Assembly (NCBI GenBank): GCA_963575745.1
Contig: CAUYUJ010018059.1
Coordinates: 1,005,001-1,069,000 of the forward strand
Reading direction: 5' to 3'
Length of the DNA stretch: 64,000 bases
From: Prorocentrum cordatum
Taxonomy: Eukaryota; Sar; Dinophyceae; Prorocentrales; Prorocentraceae
Numbering within the stretch: the first letter of the stretch is position 1; every line of letters begins with the position of its first letter. The position numbers and the translations under genes were made by a program. Below, piece by piece: positions 44,013 through 54,193 of this stretch. Under the pieces are notes generated by a model. It was not told the origin of the DNA. It saw nothing but the letters and a program-made list of their open reading frames with translations, and made no database searches.

Positions 44013-44190
44013 TTACGCCGCTTCTTCTCCTTCGGCCAGCGCGGGATCCTGGCACAGGAGCCCCGTCAGCTGCACCGCGCAGGCGGCCGCGGCCACGAAT
44101 GCCAGGGCGGCGCCCAGGGCGACGGGCGCGCCGCCCGCGGCGCGCGGCGGCGCGCCGCCGGCGAGGGCCACGGGGCCTGTCTCGGGGGGA
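44013..44190 (-). CDS. Possible terminal exon with one membrane helix
   Basis: The minus-strand frame ends in TAA at 44015-44013. Its last ~60 residues are Ala/Gly/Pro-rich, then a hydrophobic run of about 23 residues (VALGAALAFVAAAACAVQ and on), then LCQDPALAEGEEAA and stop. A membrane anchor with a short acidic tail is plausible, and the codons are GC3-rich like the transporter gene. Upstream (higher coordinates) a pyrimidine-rich stretch with AG at about 44182 could be a splice acceptor, and the frame then runs into a family B repeat, so a start would have to lie in another exon. I do not recognise the protein. Chance openness of GC-rich DNA is the main alternative. Confidence 0.25.
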
Positions 44191-44242
44191 AGCCGAACAC
44201 CCGAGCTCGGCGCGCAGAAGATCGACGCCGGGCAGGCAAGAG

Positions 44243-44352
44243 GCCCAAAAACACACAAAGAAATACACACAAATCACAGGATTCCGTATATTTTCCAACA
44301 TGTTTCTGGGAGTCGACGATTAATTGTCTGTGTGTTTCTTCCCTCCTGAACA
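44243..44352 (+). repeat. Dispersed repeat family B, copy 4
   Basis: AACACACAAAGAAATACACA, AATCACAGGATTCC, TATTTTCCAACATG, TTTCTGGGAGTCGACGATTA, TCTGTGTGTTTCTTCCCTCC and TGA. The CACACAAAGAAA left end and TTTCTTC right end are roughly inverted. From 44353 to 44710 there is mixed sequence without a supported gene. Confidence 0.75.
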
Positions 44353-44711
44353 ATGAAGGCTTCACTGAGTGATGAACGGAATGAAGGGTGGAAAACATAT
44401 GGTGTATCTCTGTGGGTGGTGGTAGGCTTATGGTGCTCACCTTTGGTTTTGGAAGGGCCATTGGTGCCCCTCAGTGACCCCGTCCGTCCCGTCCACACGG
44501 ACTTCGCACCCCCCCTGTCGCACAGGCGTCGCTTCATCCTGTCGGGCGGATGGTAATGGAGAGTGTCCCAAAGAGGGGTCGAGAAAATTATCCTGGCAAA
44601 GCAACCTAACAGCGATGTGTATAAGCATATCTGAAAGCATTCCCCAGTTGTAGAATTCTGCTGCTCTCGCAGTCGCAGTCTCATTCGCAATGACAGTCGC
44701 AGTGGCAACGG

Positions 44712-44950
44712 CCTTGGGATCCAATGGAATCCTCAGGATTCCTAGGATTCCTTAGGCATCCTTAGGCATCCTTAGGAATCCATAGGGATCCTTAGGAATC
44801 CTGATTCCTAGGAATTCCTGGGGATTCCGAAGGAACCCTAGGGAATCCTAAGGATTCCTGAGGATGCTAAACTAGGCCTACGGATTCCTAAGGATGCCTA
44901 CGGATTCCTAAGGGTTCCTAGGGATTCCTAAGGATTCCTATGTATTCCTA
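44712..44950. repeat. CCTNAGGATTC minisatellite
   Basis: Degenerate 10-11 bp units such as CCTTAGGCAT, CCTAGGATTC and CCTAAGGATTC. Each unit is near-palindromic around CCTNAGG. Confidence 0.9.
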
Positions 44951-45675
44951 CGGATGCCTCAGCCTGCCTCAGTTTCAGCCTCAGCCTCAGCCTGCCTCGG
45001 CTTGCCTCAGCCTCAGCCTCAGCCTGCCTCGGCCTCAGCCTCAGCCTGCCTCAGCCTCAGCCTCAGCCCCAGCCTGCCTCGGACTCAGCCTCAGCCTGCC
45101 TCAGCCTCAGCCTGCCTCAGCCTCAGCCTCAGACTGTCTCAGCCTCAGCCTGCCTCAGCATCAGCCTCAGCATCAGCCTCAGCCTGCCTCGGCTTGCCTC
45201 GGCCTCAGCCTCAGCCTGCCTCGGCCTCAGCCTCAGCCTCAGCCTCAGCCTGCCTCAGCCTCAGCCTCAGCCTGCCTCAGCCTCAGCCTGCATCAGCCTC
45301 AGCCTCAGCCTGCCTCAGACGCAGCTTGCCTCAGCCTCAGCCTCAGCTTGCCTCGGCTTGCCTCAGCCTCAGCCTCAGCCTGCCTCAGCCTCAGCCTCAG
45401 CCTCAGCCTGCCTCAGCCTCAGCGTCAGCCTCTCAGCCTCAGCCTGCATCAACCTCAGCCTCAGCCTCAGCCTGCCTCAGCCTCAGACTGTCTCAGCCTC
45501 AGCCTGCCTCAGTCTCAGCCTCAGCCTGCCTCGGCCTCAGCCTGCGTCAGCGTCAGCCTCAGCCTGCCTCAGCCTCAGCCTGCATCAGCCGCAGCCTCAG
45601 CTTGCCTCGGCGTGCCTCATCCTGTCTCAGCCTGCCTCGGCCTCAGCCTGCCTCGGCCTCAGCGGGCCTCAGCTC
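44951..45675. repeat. CCTCAG hexamer minisatellite
   Basis: About 725 bp of CCTCAG with regular GCCTGCCTCAG and GCCTCGG insertions, giving higher-order units of 22-40 bp. All three plus-strand frames stay open (Pro-Gln, Ala-Ser, Leu-Ser dipeptides), which explains the 260-410 residue frames here. Confidence 0.95.
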
Positions 45676-46165
45676 AGGCATTCAAAATATGGCACAGGAC
45701 TTGTGTTCTGGGAGCATGAAGATCACGAAGTGGCCCACAGTTGGCTCCGGGCAATCAAAATATGGTGCAAGAGTGGTGTTCTGGGAGCACGAAGAACACG
45801 AAGTGTCCTACAGTTGGCTCCGGGCATTCAAAACGTGGCCTGGGAATTGCGTTCTGGGAACACGAAGAACACGAAGTGGCCTACAGTTGGCTCCAGGCAT
45901 TCAAAATGTGGCCTGGGAATTGTGTTCTGGGAGCGCGAAGAACACGAAGTGGCCTACAGTTGGCTCCGGGCATTCAAAATGTGGCCTGGGAATGGTGTTC
46001 TGGGAACACGAAGAACACGAAGTGGCCTACAGTTGGCTCCGGGCATTCAAAATGTGGCCTGGGAATGGTGTTCTGGGAACACGAAGAACACGAAGTGGCC
46101 TACAGTTGGCTCAGGGCATTCAACATGTGGCCTGGGAATGGTGTTCTGGGTATGGATTCCCAAAG
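45676..46165 (+). repeat. 73-bp tandem repeat, 7 units
   Basis: GTTCTGGGA recurs exactly every 73 bp at 45705, 45778, 45851, 45924, 45997, 46070 and 46143. Each unit holds ACGAAGAACACGAAGTGGCC, TACAGTTGGCTCCGGGC and ATTCAAAATGTGGCCTGGGA. Since 73 is not divisible by three, the three frames rotate from unit to unit while all staying open. The end units are more diverged than the middle ones. Confidence 0.95.
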
Positions 46166-46169
46166 ATTC

Positions 46170-47285
46170 CTAAAGATTCCTGGAACTGACTCTTTTGTCC
46201 GGCTTTCTCCAGATCCCACCCAAACCCTCTGGGGCGTCAAGATGCTCTCTTTTGAGCCCACTAGAAACCTATCAGCAAAAGCTGTTAGGTAAAAAGCCTT
46301 AAATCGGCGGTGGACACACTTCCCTTCAATAAACCTGCCGTGGAAGAAAACGGCCTGGCACCTAAAGCGACGGACCTGGACCCGCAAAAACGACGGCCGC
46401 GACGCCCTTTCGCGAACCGAAAACTGCCAATTCGCCAATCGACGTGTCAGGGTAGGAGGTCCATCAACCTCCGGCAAATCGGGTTGGAGAAAAAGAGCCC
46501 TCAAGGAGCCCTGTTGGGCCCCTTTTGGAGCCAGCGGCTGGTGTACAGATGGGGCCTGACAAGCCCCCTAAGGGCCTACTTCTTCACCCCCGAATTGGGC
46601 CCTTCCCGTTACCACCCGCCCGATCCGGTTGAATCCTGTACAATCCGGTTTTGAATCGGGGTTGATCTCGGGCCAATTCGGCCCGATGGCTCCCCCATCC
46701 GGCTCAACACCCAGTGCCCCTCGAACCGTTCTCGCGAAGGCCTCCCAAGAACACGGCAGCATTCGGCAGCAACGCCTGGAAACCTTGTCTGTCCTCGGCA
46801 TCCCGTCGTTCGAATTCTGTCGCAAATCGGGGGGGGCCCCCCTCGGCGCTCCCAGGGAACACTCGCCGCCGGCGCCGCGGGGGGGCGCACCGCGGCGCGT
46901 TGCCGCCGCACCACGGCGTCGACGCCGCCGGTGCCGTTCGGCGTTAAGGCGAGGCCACGGGGAGGATCAAGGTCAGGGGGCGGTCGGGGAACGAGCGGGG
47001 TCGAGGATCGAGAAGGACTGAAGGTCTAAGGTGTAAGGGGGATCATCGAGGGGGCGAGCTGGGGATCGAGGGGCATCGAAGCCACGACGGGGACAAAGTC
47101 GGACAGGGACTAACCGGGGATCGCAGAAAACTCTCGCAGCGACGCTGATCGACGCTAGCCGACGCTTCCTCGGCCATTAGCGTAGATCAATAGACGCAAG
47201 CGCATGCTAATGCACTCTGAAGACGGGATGTCGATGACATAGAAGGCTCCGATGCTTCGCTACCGGAAGATGCCATGTTCTTGGG
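46170..47285. other. Unassigned sequence
   Basis: Mixed sequence with a 114-codon plus-strand frame (46310-46654) that shows no domain, and a GC-rich stretch at 46850-46935 with GCCGGCGCCGCGG words. A GACGCTGATCGACGCTAG segment at 47140 resembles 21410-21430. No supported gene. Confidence 0.4.
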
Positions 47286-47286
47286 A

Positions 47287-47425
47287 GGCCTTCGTAAAAT
47301 CAATTCGAGGGGCGTTGAGCCCGATGGGGGAGCCATCACCCCGAATTAGCCTGAGATCAACCCCGATTAAACACCGGATTGAGCGGGAGTCAGCCTAGAC
47401 CAAGCGGGATCGAGCCTGGCACGCA
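47287..47425 (+). repeat. Dispersed repeat family I, copy 1
   Basis: GGGAGGCCTTCGTAAAATCA, AGGGGCGTTGAGCCCGAT, AGCCTGAGATCAACCCCGAT and GGATTGAGCGGGAGTCAGC. The copy at 50393-50530 has the same order with diverged spacing. From 47426 to 47875 I see no supported gene. Confidence 0.6.
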
Positions 47426-47879
47426 GAAGAGATCATACGTCATCTCAGGAGACAGCTCCTGGGAGGCCAGGTCACGCCAGCTTCGCGCCCCAGACACCAC
47501 GATCCCCTGTAAATGCCGTCGCGACTGCGGGCCGCCCTCGCTTGAGGTTCTGGTCTTTTGCTTCAAGTCGGCGCCCAAGCCACCAAACTGAGCTCTGGCA
47601 TATCCCATTATGATCCGACGCCGTGCCCCGAGGCACGATCTGGTGCCCAGAGGTAGAGGTTGCAAAGAGGTAGGCGTGCTGGTGGCCTTGCCTCTGCCAG
47701 CGCGCCACTGGCGCGTAGCCCTTGATTAATCAAATAATTAAGCCGAGAGGGGCCGCAGGGGGGCAGCCGGTCAGGCAGGCGGCTCGGGCTCTCTTGGGCG
47801 CGCGCTCTCGCGCGCTCCCAGGCGCTCCTGGGAGGTCCCCGCGTGACTTTTCGAGATGCCAAGAGAGCGTTGTTCGGGA

Positions 47880-48320
47880 CATGCGTGTCCACCATGGTTT
47901 CAGACGGATCGTCCTGGAGCCCTCTTAAGCACACCTTGGGCCTTTGGGAGGCTCTGGAGGGCGGCCCAAGAGGCCGAGATCGTCAAAATCCGTGGGTTTC
48001 TGTATGGTCCTTGCATTACCGCCTTTCGGTCCTCGGAGCGTCCAATACGGCCTAAGAGGCGGCCAAGATCGCCCCGAAACGGCCAAAGAGCTCCCGAGAG
48101 GGGCCCAAGAGGTCCCCAAGACGGCCCTACGAGGGGCCCAAGATGAGGAACACGAGCTGACATTTTGACCCCTCAGCCCAAAGATGGCCGCCCGAGGTGC
48201 GCCCAAGAGGTCCAAAGAGGCCCCGAGAGGCCCAAATCAGACCCCAAAAGGCCCCCAAGACGCCCCAAAGGCATCCGAGAGGTCTCCTAAGAGATCCTCA
48301 CAATCATGTAGGGTGCCTCT
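47880..48320. repeat. Degenerate CCCAAGANG repeat (family P)
   Basis: Plus-strand run of GGCCCAAGAGG, GGCCAAGATCGCCCCG, CCCCAAGACGGCC words, with a TGACATTTTGACCCCTC junction at 48157 like that at 39505. Confidence 0.7.
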
Positions 48321-48524
48321 GACCTACAACCCAGGCGCGATGGCGGGATGGACCGAAGACCACTAGATCCGCCGCCCCTGCGGTCTTGCCACACGGGTGC
48401 GCGTCGTGCTGGATGTCCGGGATGTTCTTTGTTCTTTTCTAAACTGAGCTCCCCCTGGGGCTTCGGCACAACCCGCCGGCCACCCGAAAAGCTTGACCAG
48501 AGCCGGGATGCAATTCATTTTCTG

Positions 48525-49200
48525 CCCGCGATGGCCCCAAGGCGGCCCGAGATGGCTTCCAAGACGGTCCCAAGACGTCTCCGAGACGGCCGCACGATGG
48601 CCCCAGGAGAGCCCAAGAGGGCCCCCAACATGCACCCAGAACAGCCCAGCATGCACCCAAGACGGCCCAAAATGGCCTCAAGATGTCCCAAGACTGCCAA
48701 AAAGGCCCACGAGAGGCCCCCAAGACGGCCCACGAGGGCTCTAAGAGGTCCTCCGGGAAAGCCCGAAGAGGCCAATTTCATTGCGTCCGTAGGTTATTCA
48801 AGGATTTGGGCATTTGCTTCTTTTAGGGCTTCCGACGGCCCAAGACGGCTCAAGAGGCTCCAAAGACCGCCGCCAAAGCGTCCAGGCCTCCAAGATGGCC
48901 CCGTGACGGTCCAGGAGGCCCCCAAGACAGCCCCAAGCGGGCCCCAAGACGGCCCAAGAGGCATCGCCCCAAGACGGGCCCGAGAGGCCCCCAAGATAGC
49001 TTCCGACGGCGTCAGACGGGCCAGGAACAGCCTAAAACAGCCAAAGAGACACCCAAAAAGCTCCCAAAGGCCCCCAAGGGCCCAAGGAGGCCGCCAAGAG
49101 GCCTCAAAGATGCCTCTAGGAAGCTCCCAGACGGCCCCAAGAATGCCCCAACCCCTCCTCCTCCTCCTGCTCCTCCTCCTCCTCCTCCTTTCCTCCTCCG
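48525..49200. repeat. Degenerate CCCAAGANG repeat and TCC tract
   Basis: Longest family P run: GGCCCAAGACGGC, CCCCAAGACGG, GGCCCACGAGG words to 49150, then a short TCC tract to 49200. The P-then-TCC order repeats that of composite M. Confidence 0.75.
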
Positions 49201-49324
49201 TGTGAATAACTTCTCCCTGTCGCCCCTCGAGGCTGGTCGAAAAGGCTGGCCGGGCGTTTCAATTGAGACTCCCTCACCATTGACGATCCTGAAGCTTCAA
49301 ACTTGGCAGGTGGTGATTTCTGAA

Positions 49325-49650
49325 AGCAGGGCGGGTGGTTTTCAAAATGTGGCTCTCGCCTCCGCGCCGTGCGCACTCCGCTTAAACACATGCAGGAGCT
49401 TCACGGACTCAGGGCAGGCAGTTTCCAACATGTGCCTCTCGCTTTGGCACCGCGCACACTTCTGTTTAATTGGCAAGAGTTTTACGGATTGAGGGCGGGC
49501 CGATTTCAAAATGTGGCTCTCGCCGTAGCGCCGCGCACATTGGTCTCAACCATTCGCAGAAGTTTCACGGAGGGCGGCCAATTTTCAAAATGTGACTCTC
49601 GCCTTAACGCCGCGCAACTTCGGTTTAAACGTGCAAGACTTTCAAGGATT
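49325..49650 (+). repeat. ~80-bp tandem repeat, 4 units
   Basis: TTCAAAATGTGGCTCTCGCC or a variant recurs at 49341, 49423, 49504 and 49583 (spacing 82, 81, 79). Each is followed by a GCGCCGCGCAC word, TTTAAAC or a variant, a GCANGAG word and TTCACGGA with GGGCGG. Confidence 0.85.
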
Positions 49651-49694
49651 CGCATGGTTAAGATACCAGAAACTATGATTTGGAGCGGTTCATG

Positions 49695-49835
49695 CCACGG
49701 CGCGACAGTTGTTGATTCGCGGTGTTGAAGTCCCAGGCATGGTGTTCTGGCGCGATTCAGGATCGTCACGCCGCAACAGTCAGGTTGATTTGTGGCGTTG
49801 GAGTCCCGAGAATGAGTGCTTTGGCACGCTTCAGG
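49695..49835 (+). repeat. ~75-bp tandem duplication, 2 units
   Basis: Both units have CGCRACAGT, TTGATT, GTGTTGAAGTCCC or GCGTTGGAGTCCC, GGTGTTCTGGCGCG or TGCTTTGGCACG, and TTCAGGATC. Confidence 0.7.
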
Positions 49836-49967
49836 ATCTTCAGACGATTGTCTCCAAACGGGGCACTTCCCTCAGTGGAAAGGAAACCTCGTATGGGACC
49901 CATGAAGAGGGAGCTTGGAGGGAGGGTACTTTCCAACATCGTAGATGAGTCTTGGGCTTGCACTGGT

Positions 49968-50042
49968 CCTCCTTCTCCTCCTCCTCCTCCTCCTCCTCAT
50001 CCTCCTTCTCCTCCTCCTCCTCCTCCTCCCCCTGGAGGTGTA
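49968..50042. repeat. (TCC)n triplet tract
   Basis: TCC run, with a shorter one at 50158-50185. No supported gene in between or up to 50390. Confidence 0.9.
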
Positions 50043-50392
50043 GGATCCTAGCCGTTGGGTTTTCAATCCCCGCCGAGCGGGGTACTGGAGACCTGGTGGT
50101 TTCCTCCTCTCCTGCCGTCCTAGCCTTCTGCGCTGAGATGTGTCTAATCTAATCCAATTCTCCTCCTCCTCCTCCCCCTCCTCCTTGTTCCTACCCCAAG
50201 TGTTCCCGAAGAAATTCCAGCGCGCGGCTGGCGAAATACATAGTCCGATAGCTTGGCCAAGCTGGTGCCCAACGATTGACTACATATGCGCTTCCCAAAC
50301 AGGCAGGGCCTCAAGCGTCTTCGATTGAGGGGGGGCTGGCCGCAAAGGACGAAACCCATACGGATATCATACGATAGCTTGGAAGGCAACTC

Positions 50393-50530
50393 ATGGGAGG
50401 CCTTCATAAGAGCGATCAAGGGGCATAGAGCCCGATTACAGGACCATCAAGCCGCAAGCTCGATTCAGCTCGAGACCAAACCCGAGATCAAGCTTGGATT
50501 AAGCAGGGGTGAGCGAAATTACACGTGACT
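50393..50530 (+). repeat. Dispersed repeat family I, copy 2
   Basis: GGGAGGCCTTCATAAGAGCG, AGGGGCATAGAGCCCGATT, CCCGAGATCAAGCTTGGATT and AAGCAGGGGTGAGC, aligned with 47287. The following 50531-51100 is mixed sequence with no supported gene. Confidence 0.6.
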
Positions 50531-51104
50531 GCGCCAGAATAGGTCGGTTTTCGACCACGGATATGCCAACGCAGATGCTGGATTGAACCCCTCAAAAAGT
50601 GCCCGAAGATAGCATTTCCGGCTGGGCTTCGATGGCGCGTAAGCACTTCCGATCTAGGCAGCCGCACGTGAGACCTGCCCCTGCAAATCCACATTTCTGA
50701 AAAACCAGCCGAGGTTCAAAGTTTGAGGGATGTCAGCACCCAGGTGAAACCCAGCGGGCAGCGGGGGTGTCGATACCACAGCGTCGAGTGGACCCGTAGA
50801 AGAAGGGCTCGCAAATGATCGCAGACGATCGCCCTTCCGGCCTCCCAGCAGCACGCACGAGCGACCCTGACCTTGAAGCGCGGTTCGCCGACGATCGTTG
50901 CAGGCGATGCAACTGTTGGGCGGCCTGCTCTGCGCGAGACCACCTATGGGAATGGGTGCGTGTGTTGTTCGCTCGTCGCTAGAAGGCTTGGATCGGGGTC
51001 GGATCTCACGCAACGAATAGCGTCAATTGCCCCTAGCCGCCCTGCTTCCTACGGATGGACACCCTGCCCGCCCTCTTCCCAAACTCTCGACGTCATCGTC
51101 ATGA

Positions 51105-51260
51105 CTTCTCCATGGCTTCGACCCCCAGCGGTCCCGACTCAATCCCTGGGAACGGCTTTTCATCCTGAGTCGTTTTTTGGCGACCCCGAGGCTGGGTAAG
51201 AGCCCCCGATTGCCAAAATGGTGAAAACCATCCCGTCGTGATTTTTGTTATGTCCTGGGT
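51105..51260 (-). repeat. Dispersed repeat family C, copy 8 (inverted)
   Basis: GGTCCCGACTCAATCCC, TTTTCATCCTGAGTCGTTTT, TGGCGACCCCGAGGC and CATCCCGTCGTGATTTTTGT. The last word is repeated at 51418 on the far side of the family H element. Confidence 0.65.
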
Positions 51261-51293
51261 AGAAGAAGGGAAAACGCAATAAACTTAAACTTT

Positions 51294-51387
51294 TGGCGCT
51301 CCGCCCGGATTTATTGGATCTGCGCTGGACCCCCTGGGGGGGGCCAAGCGCGGATCCAAGAAATCCGCGCGGAGCACCAACGGTCTA
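51294..51387 (+). mobile_element. Foldback repeat family H, copy 4
   Basis: TTTGGCGCTCCGCCCGGATT, TATTGGATCTGCGCTGGACC on the left; CCAAGCGCGGATCCAAGAAA, TCCGCGCGGAGCACCAA on the right. The arms pair over ~35 bp. The element sits between two copies of CATCCCGTCGTGATKTTTGT (51227 and 51418), about 35 bp outside each end. Confidence 0.75.
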
Positions 51388-51647
51388 GACGTCTGGCGTT
51401 CTTCTTCTTTGAGAAAAACATCCCGTCGTGATGTTTGTCATGTTCCGAGGGGGTTTGAGGCATTCCTATCGGCCTACCACGCACTGTTCTTTGAACCCCC
51501 AACGCATTCTAATAACAAAAACAAGTGTTCTTAGAGCATAGACCCGACGTGATAAAACAAGACAGTCCCGGTCAGAAATGTTCTAAGACCATCTCGGCAA
51601 AACCACAAGAAGGTTCTTCGAACATTTTTGGGTGGGCCTACGGTCGG

Positions 51648-51765
51648 GGGCGCGCAAACATGGATTAGCGATCCATGGATTTGGCGCGCCGTCGCCAAAA
51701 TCCATGGAGCGGGGGAGGTGTCCTCCCCAGAATGCGGCTGGTGCCGCCAGATTCGGCGGCGACAA
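51648..51765 (+). repeat. Dispersed repeat family N, copy 2
   Basis: CGCGCAAACATGGATTAGCG, ATCCATGGATTTGGCGCGCC, GTCGCCAAAATCCATGGAGC, GGCTGGTGCCGCCAGATTCG. It contains the inverted pair TCCATGGATTTGGCG/CGCCAAAATCCATGGA. Confidence 0.65.
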
Positions 51766-51995
51766 TCCGCGACTTCCCATGGACACGGAACCCGTCGCCA
51801 ATCCACGCCCCCTTACAGTCGGGGTCGATTGGAGAGGACACGCGAGAGGACACCAGACCCTTCCGAGGGCCACATGGCCATATGAATGTAAGACGGCATG
51901 GGCCGCGAAGCTCAGGACACCAGGGTGCCTCGATTTGGCAGGGTCGACCTACTAGTCAGTCTCGACTGTAATCCATGTCTGCGATCGCCTAATAT

Positions 51996-52622
51996 AGGCG
52001 AGCCCTGGACGCCTCGCCACTGCTCCAGTCGGGCCAGGCGACAGGGGGGATAGCAAAGGGAAGGGTTGAGAATCAGCTCACGCAGCTGCTTTTCCCGGCG
52101 CCTCCTGGCGCCGGAGGCGGCCATGTATCGAGGAGTGGGCCCCTCGGTGGGGCCGAAACCAGCTGCATGCAGCAGATTTCGTAACCCCCCCTTTCCCTAC
52201 CACCCTTTTGTTCGGCCCGACTGATATAGGCGAGCCATCGACGCCTCGCCACTGCTCCCGTCTGGGCTCCTCCCCCCTTAATCCATGTTTGCGATCGCCT
52301 GAGTTCTGGGACGCGACGAACCCAGGAGGAGGAGGAGGAGGAGGAGGAGGAGGAGGAGGGAGGAGGAGGTAGGAGGAGGAGGAGGAGGAGGGAGGAGGAG
52401 GAGGAGGAGGAGGAGGAGGAGGAGGAGGAGAGGAGGAGGAGGAGGAGCAGGGAGAGGAGGGAGAAGGAGGAGGAGGAGGAGGGGAGGAGGGGAGGAGGAG
52501 GAGGAGGAGGAGGAGGAGGAGGGGGGAGGAGGAGGAGGAGCTGGAGGAGGAGGAGGAGGAGGAGCAGGAGGAGCGAGCCCAGGACGCCTCGCCACTGCTC
52601 CCGTCTTGGCTCCTCCCCCCCC
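51996..52622 (+). repeat. Three copies of an ACGCCTCGCCACTGCTC repeat (family O) around a GGA tract
   Basis: TATAGGCGAGCC, GACGCCTCGCCACTGCTCC and GTCKKGGCTCCTCCCCCC occur at about 51996-52035, 52225-52277 and 52571-52622; the first lacks the tail. TAATCCATGTYTGCGATCGC lies before the first and after the second. Between the second and third is a GGA tract (52323-52570). Confidence 0.75.
52323..52570. repeat. (GGA)n triplet tract
   Basis: GGA run with GGGA, GCA and GTAGGA interruptions. The next 52623-52765 is very GC-rich (Ala/Arg/Pro in several frames), with no frame I can choose. Confidence 0.95.
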
Positions 52623-52769
52623 GCGCCCGCGCGCGAGGCCGCCGCCCTGCCGGCGCTCTGCAGCCGGCCGGCGCCGCGCGCGAGGGCCGCCCACAGGCGC
52701 CGCGCCGCCCCGGCGGCCCGCGCGGGCGCCCTCGCCAGGGCGGAGTCCTTGACGGGGGCCCAGACTCAG

Positions 52770-52926
52770 GTCGGGCACGTCCCCCTATACAGGGGGATTT
52801 GGGGCGACAAATGAGAAAGATCCCAAACGTGACCAACCATAGCAACAAAAAAGAAAGTCTAACATCGTGCCCAGACTATTGTTTGACAATTTCGGAGTAC
52901 TCGTCTTGTAGAGGGAGAGGCCCGAC
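52770..52926 (+). mobile_element. MITE/introner-like element, family A, copy 5
   Basis: 157 bp. Left end GTCGGGCACGTCCCCCTATA, then GGGGGATTTGGGGCGACAAA; right end CCCAGACTATTGTTTGACAA, then TTGTAGAGGGAGAGGCCCGA. GCCCAGACTC stands on both sides (52758 and 52931), an exact 10-bp duplication. The left junction reads TCAG|GTCGGGC and the right end is followed by TTCAG, so AG|GT...AG borders are present. Confidence 0.92.
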
Positions 52927-52935
52927 TTCAGCCCA

Positions 52936-53150
52936 GACTCGGCGGCGAGCGAGAAGGGGGGTAGCGAGGTGGGGAGGGAAGGCTGCGCCAGAAGGCGAGG
53001 GGGCTGCTCAGAGGTCCCCGCGCCCTCCGAGAAGCTTTTTCGGTGTCTTCGGGTGAGGCTCTTAGGAAACTTCTCGGAAGGCCGGGGAGCTTCCCAGCCT
53101 TCTGAGGTGGCCTTCTCCTTCTCACTTCCCCCCTCGCTCACCGCCGATTG
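52936..53150. mobile_element. Foldback element family J, copy 2
   Basis: Left arm CTCGGCGGCGAGCGAGAAGG; right arm (inverted) TCGGCGGTGAGCGAGGGGGG. Inner parts also pair: CGCCCTCCGAGAAGCTT against CTTCTCGGAAGGCCGGGG. It lies directly after family A copy 5, so the two insertions are adjacent. Confidence 0.7.
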
Positions 53151-53182
53151 GCGGGGGCCCCGATAGGTGGCGACATCCGAAC

Positions 53183-53183
53183 C

Positions 53184-53271
<88 letters not shown>

Positions 53272-53272
53272 G
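53183..53272. repeat. (GAC)n triplet tract
   Basis: Pure GAC run followed by AGCGAC units. It reads as poly-Asp on the plus strand. From 53273 to 53620 I see no supported gene. Confidence 0.97.
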
Positions 53273-53624
53273 ACGGCACCACCAAGCATCGATTCTCCCT
53301 GACTCGACGGGAGGCAAGGGTGGGGGTTCGGATTTCACCACGTGCTTGGCGAATTCGGAACCCTACCCCCACCGCCCATCGAATTGCCTGAACCGTTTAT
53401 CTCCGACGGCCGCCGTGGAGGACTCAAGGACTTCTGCCGTGCCCCGACTCGCGCTGGAGCGGCCTCGATTTGCCATGAATTCCCGTGGGGATCTCTGACG
53501 TGCCCGGTCTTACCGGGCTTCGCAATGATTTACCTCGATGTACCTGCGCGTGCCTTGATTTATCCGGCTTCCAGCCCTCAGGGAAGGCGATCCGATTTTC
53601 TCAATCTGGGCACTTCTCCTCGAC

Positions 53625-53775
53625 TTCGCCCTCTGGGGCCGTCAACGAGCCCCGGGGCTATCCAGAACGGATCCGGGACAGAAGTCTGGCCCCGGGGGAG
53701 GGGTCGGGACCTCCTAGGGCCGCGCATGGTTAAAAAAAGGTCGTCGGATATCTGGGAAGATTGCCGAAGCCGCTG
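53625..53775 (+). repeat. Dispersed repeat family G, copy 3
   Basis: GGGGCCGTCAACGAGCCCCG, GGGCTATCCAGAACGGATCC, CTGGCCCCGGGGGAGGGGTC, GGGCCGCGCATGG and GTCGTCGGATATCTGGG. It is the clearest version of the family. A short GGA tract follows at 53836-53868. Confidence 0.65.
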
Positions 53776-54193
53776 CTGCTGAGAGCCCGGCCGTGACCCG
53801 AGAGGTACCTGGGCCAGGGTCCAAGATAGAGACGTAGAAGGAGGAGGAGGAGGAGGAGGAGGAGGAGGGCGGAGGGTGTTTGCATTTTGCGCCTACCAGC
53901 ACCTGAATCGCTGGACACGGAGAGGACATGTCGAGATAAGAGCGGGTAGCAGCAGGAGCCTCGGTCGACGGGAGGTGCAGCCGGGATGGGTAAGACTCGC
54001 TTGCTAGCGATCAACAAACCGGGTGCCATAGTTGCCCCGCGTTTCGTCCACTCTGCCCGCGGCTGCATTTGGAGCTGGCATCATGGAAGGAGCTCCCTCT
54101 GAAGGGCCCTGCTGGCGCTACCTTGCCAACATCAGACAGTGATATCCAGGTGTAGAACCTTACACCTGCGGCGGCCTGCTCTTGAAACACTAT

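Noticed and set aside
44940-46292. Pro-Gln, Ala-Ser and Leu-Ser repeat proteins of 180-411 codons
   Set aside because: Three overlapping plus-strand frames arise from the CCTCAG hexamer and the 73-bp array; none is favoured and none has a domain.
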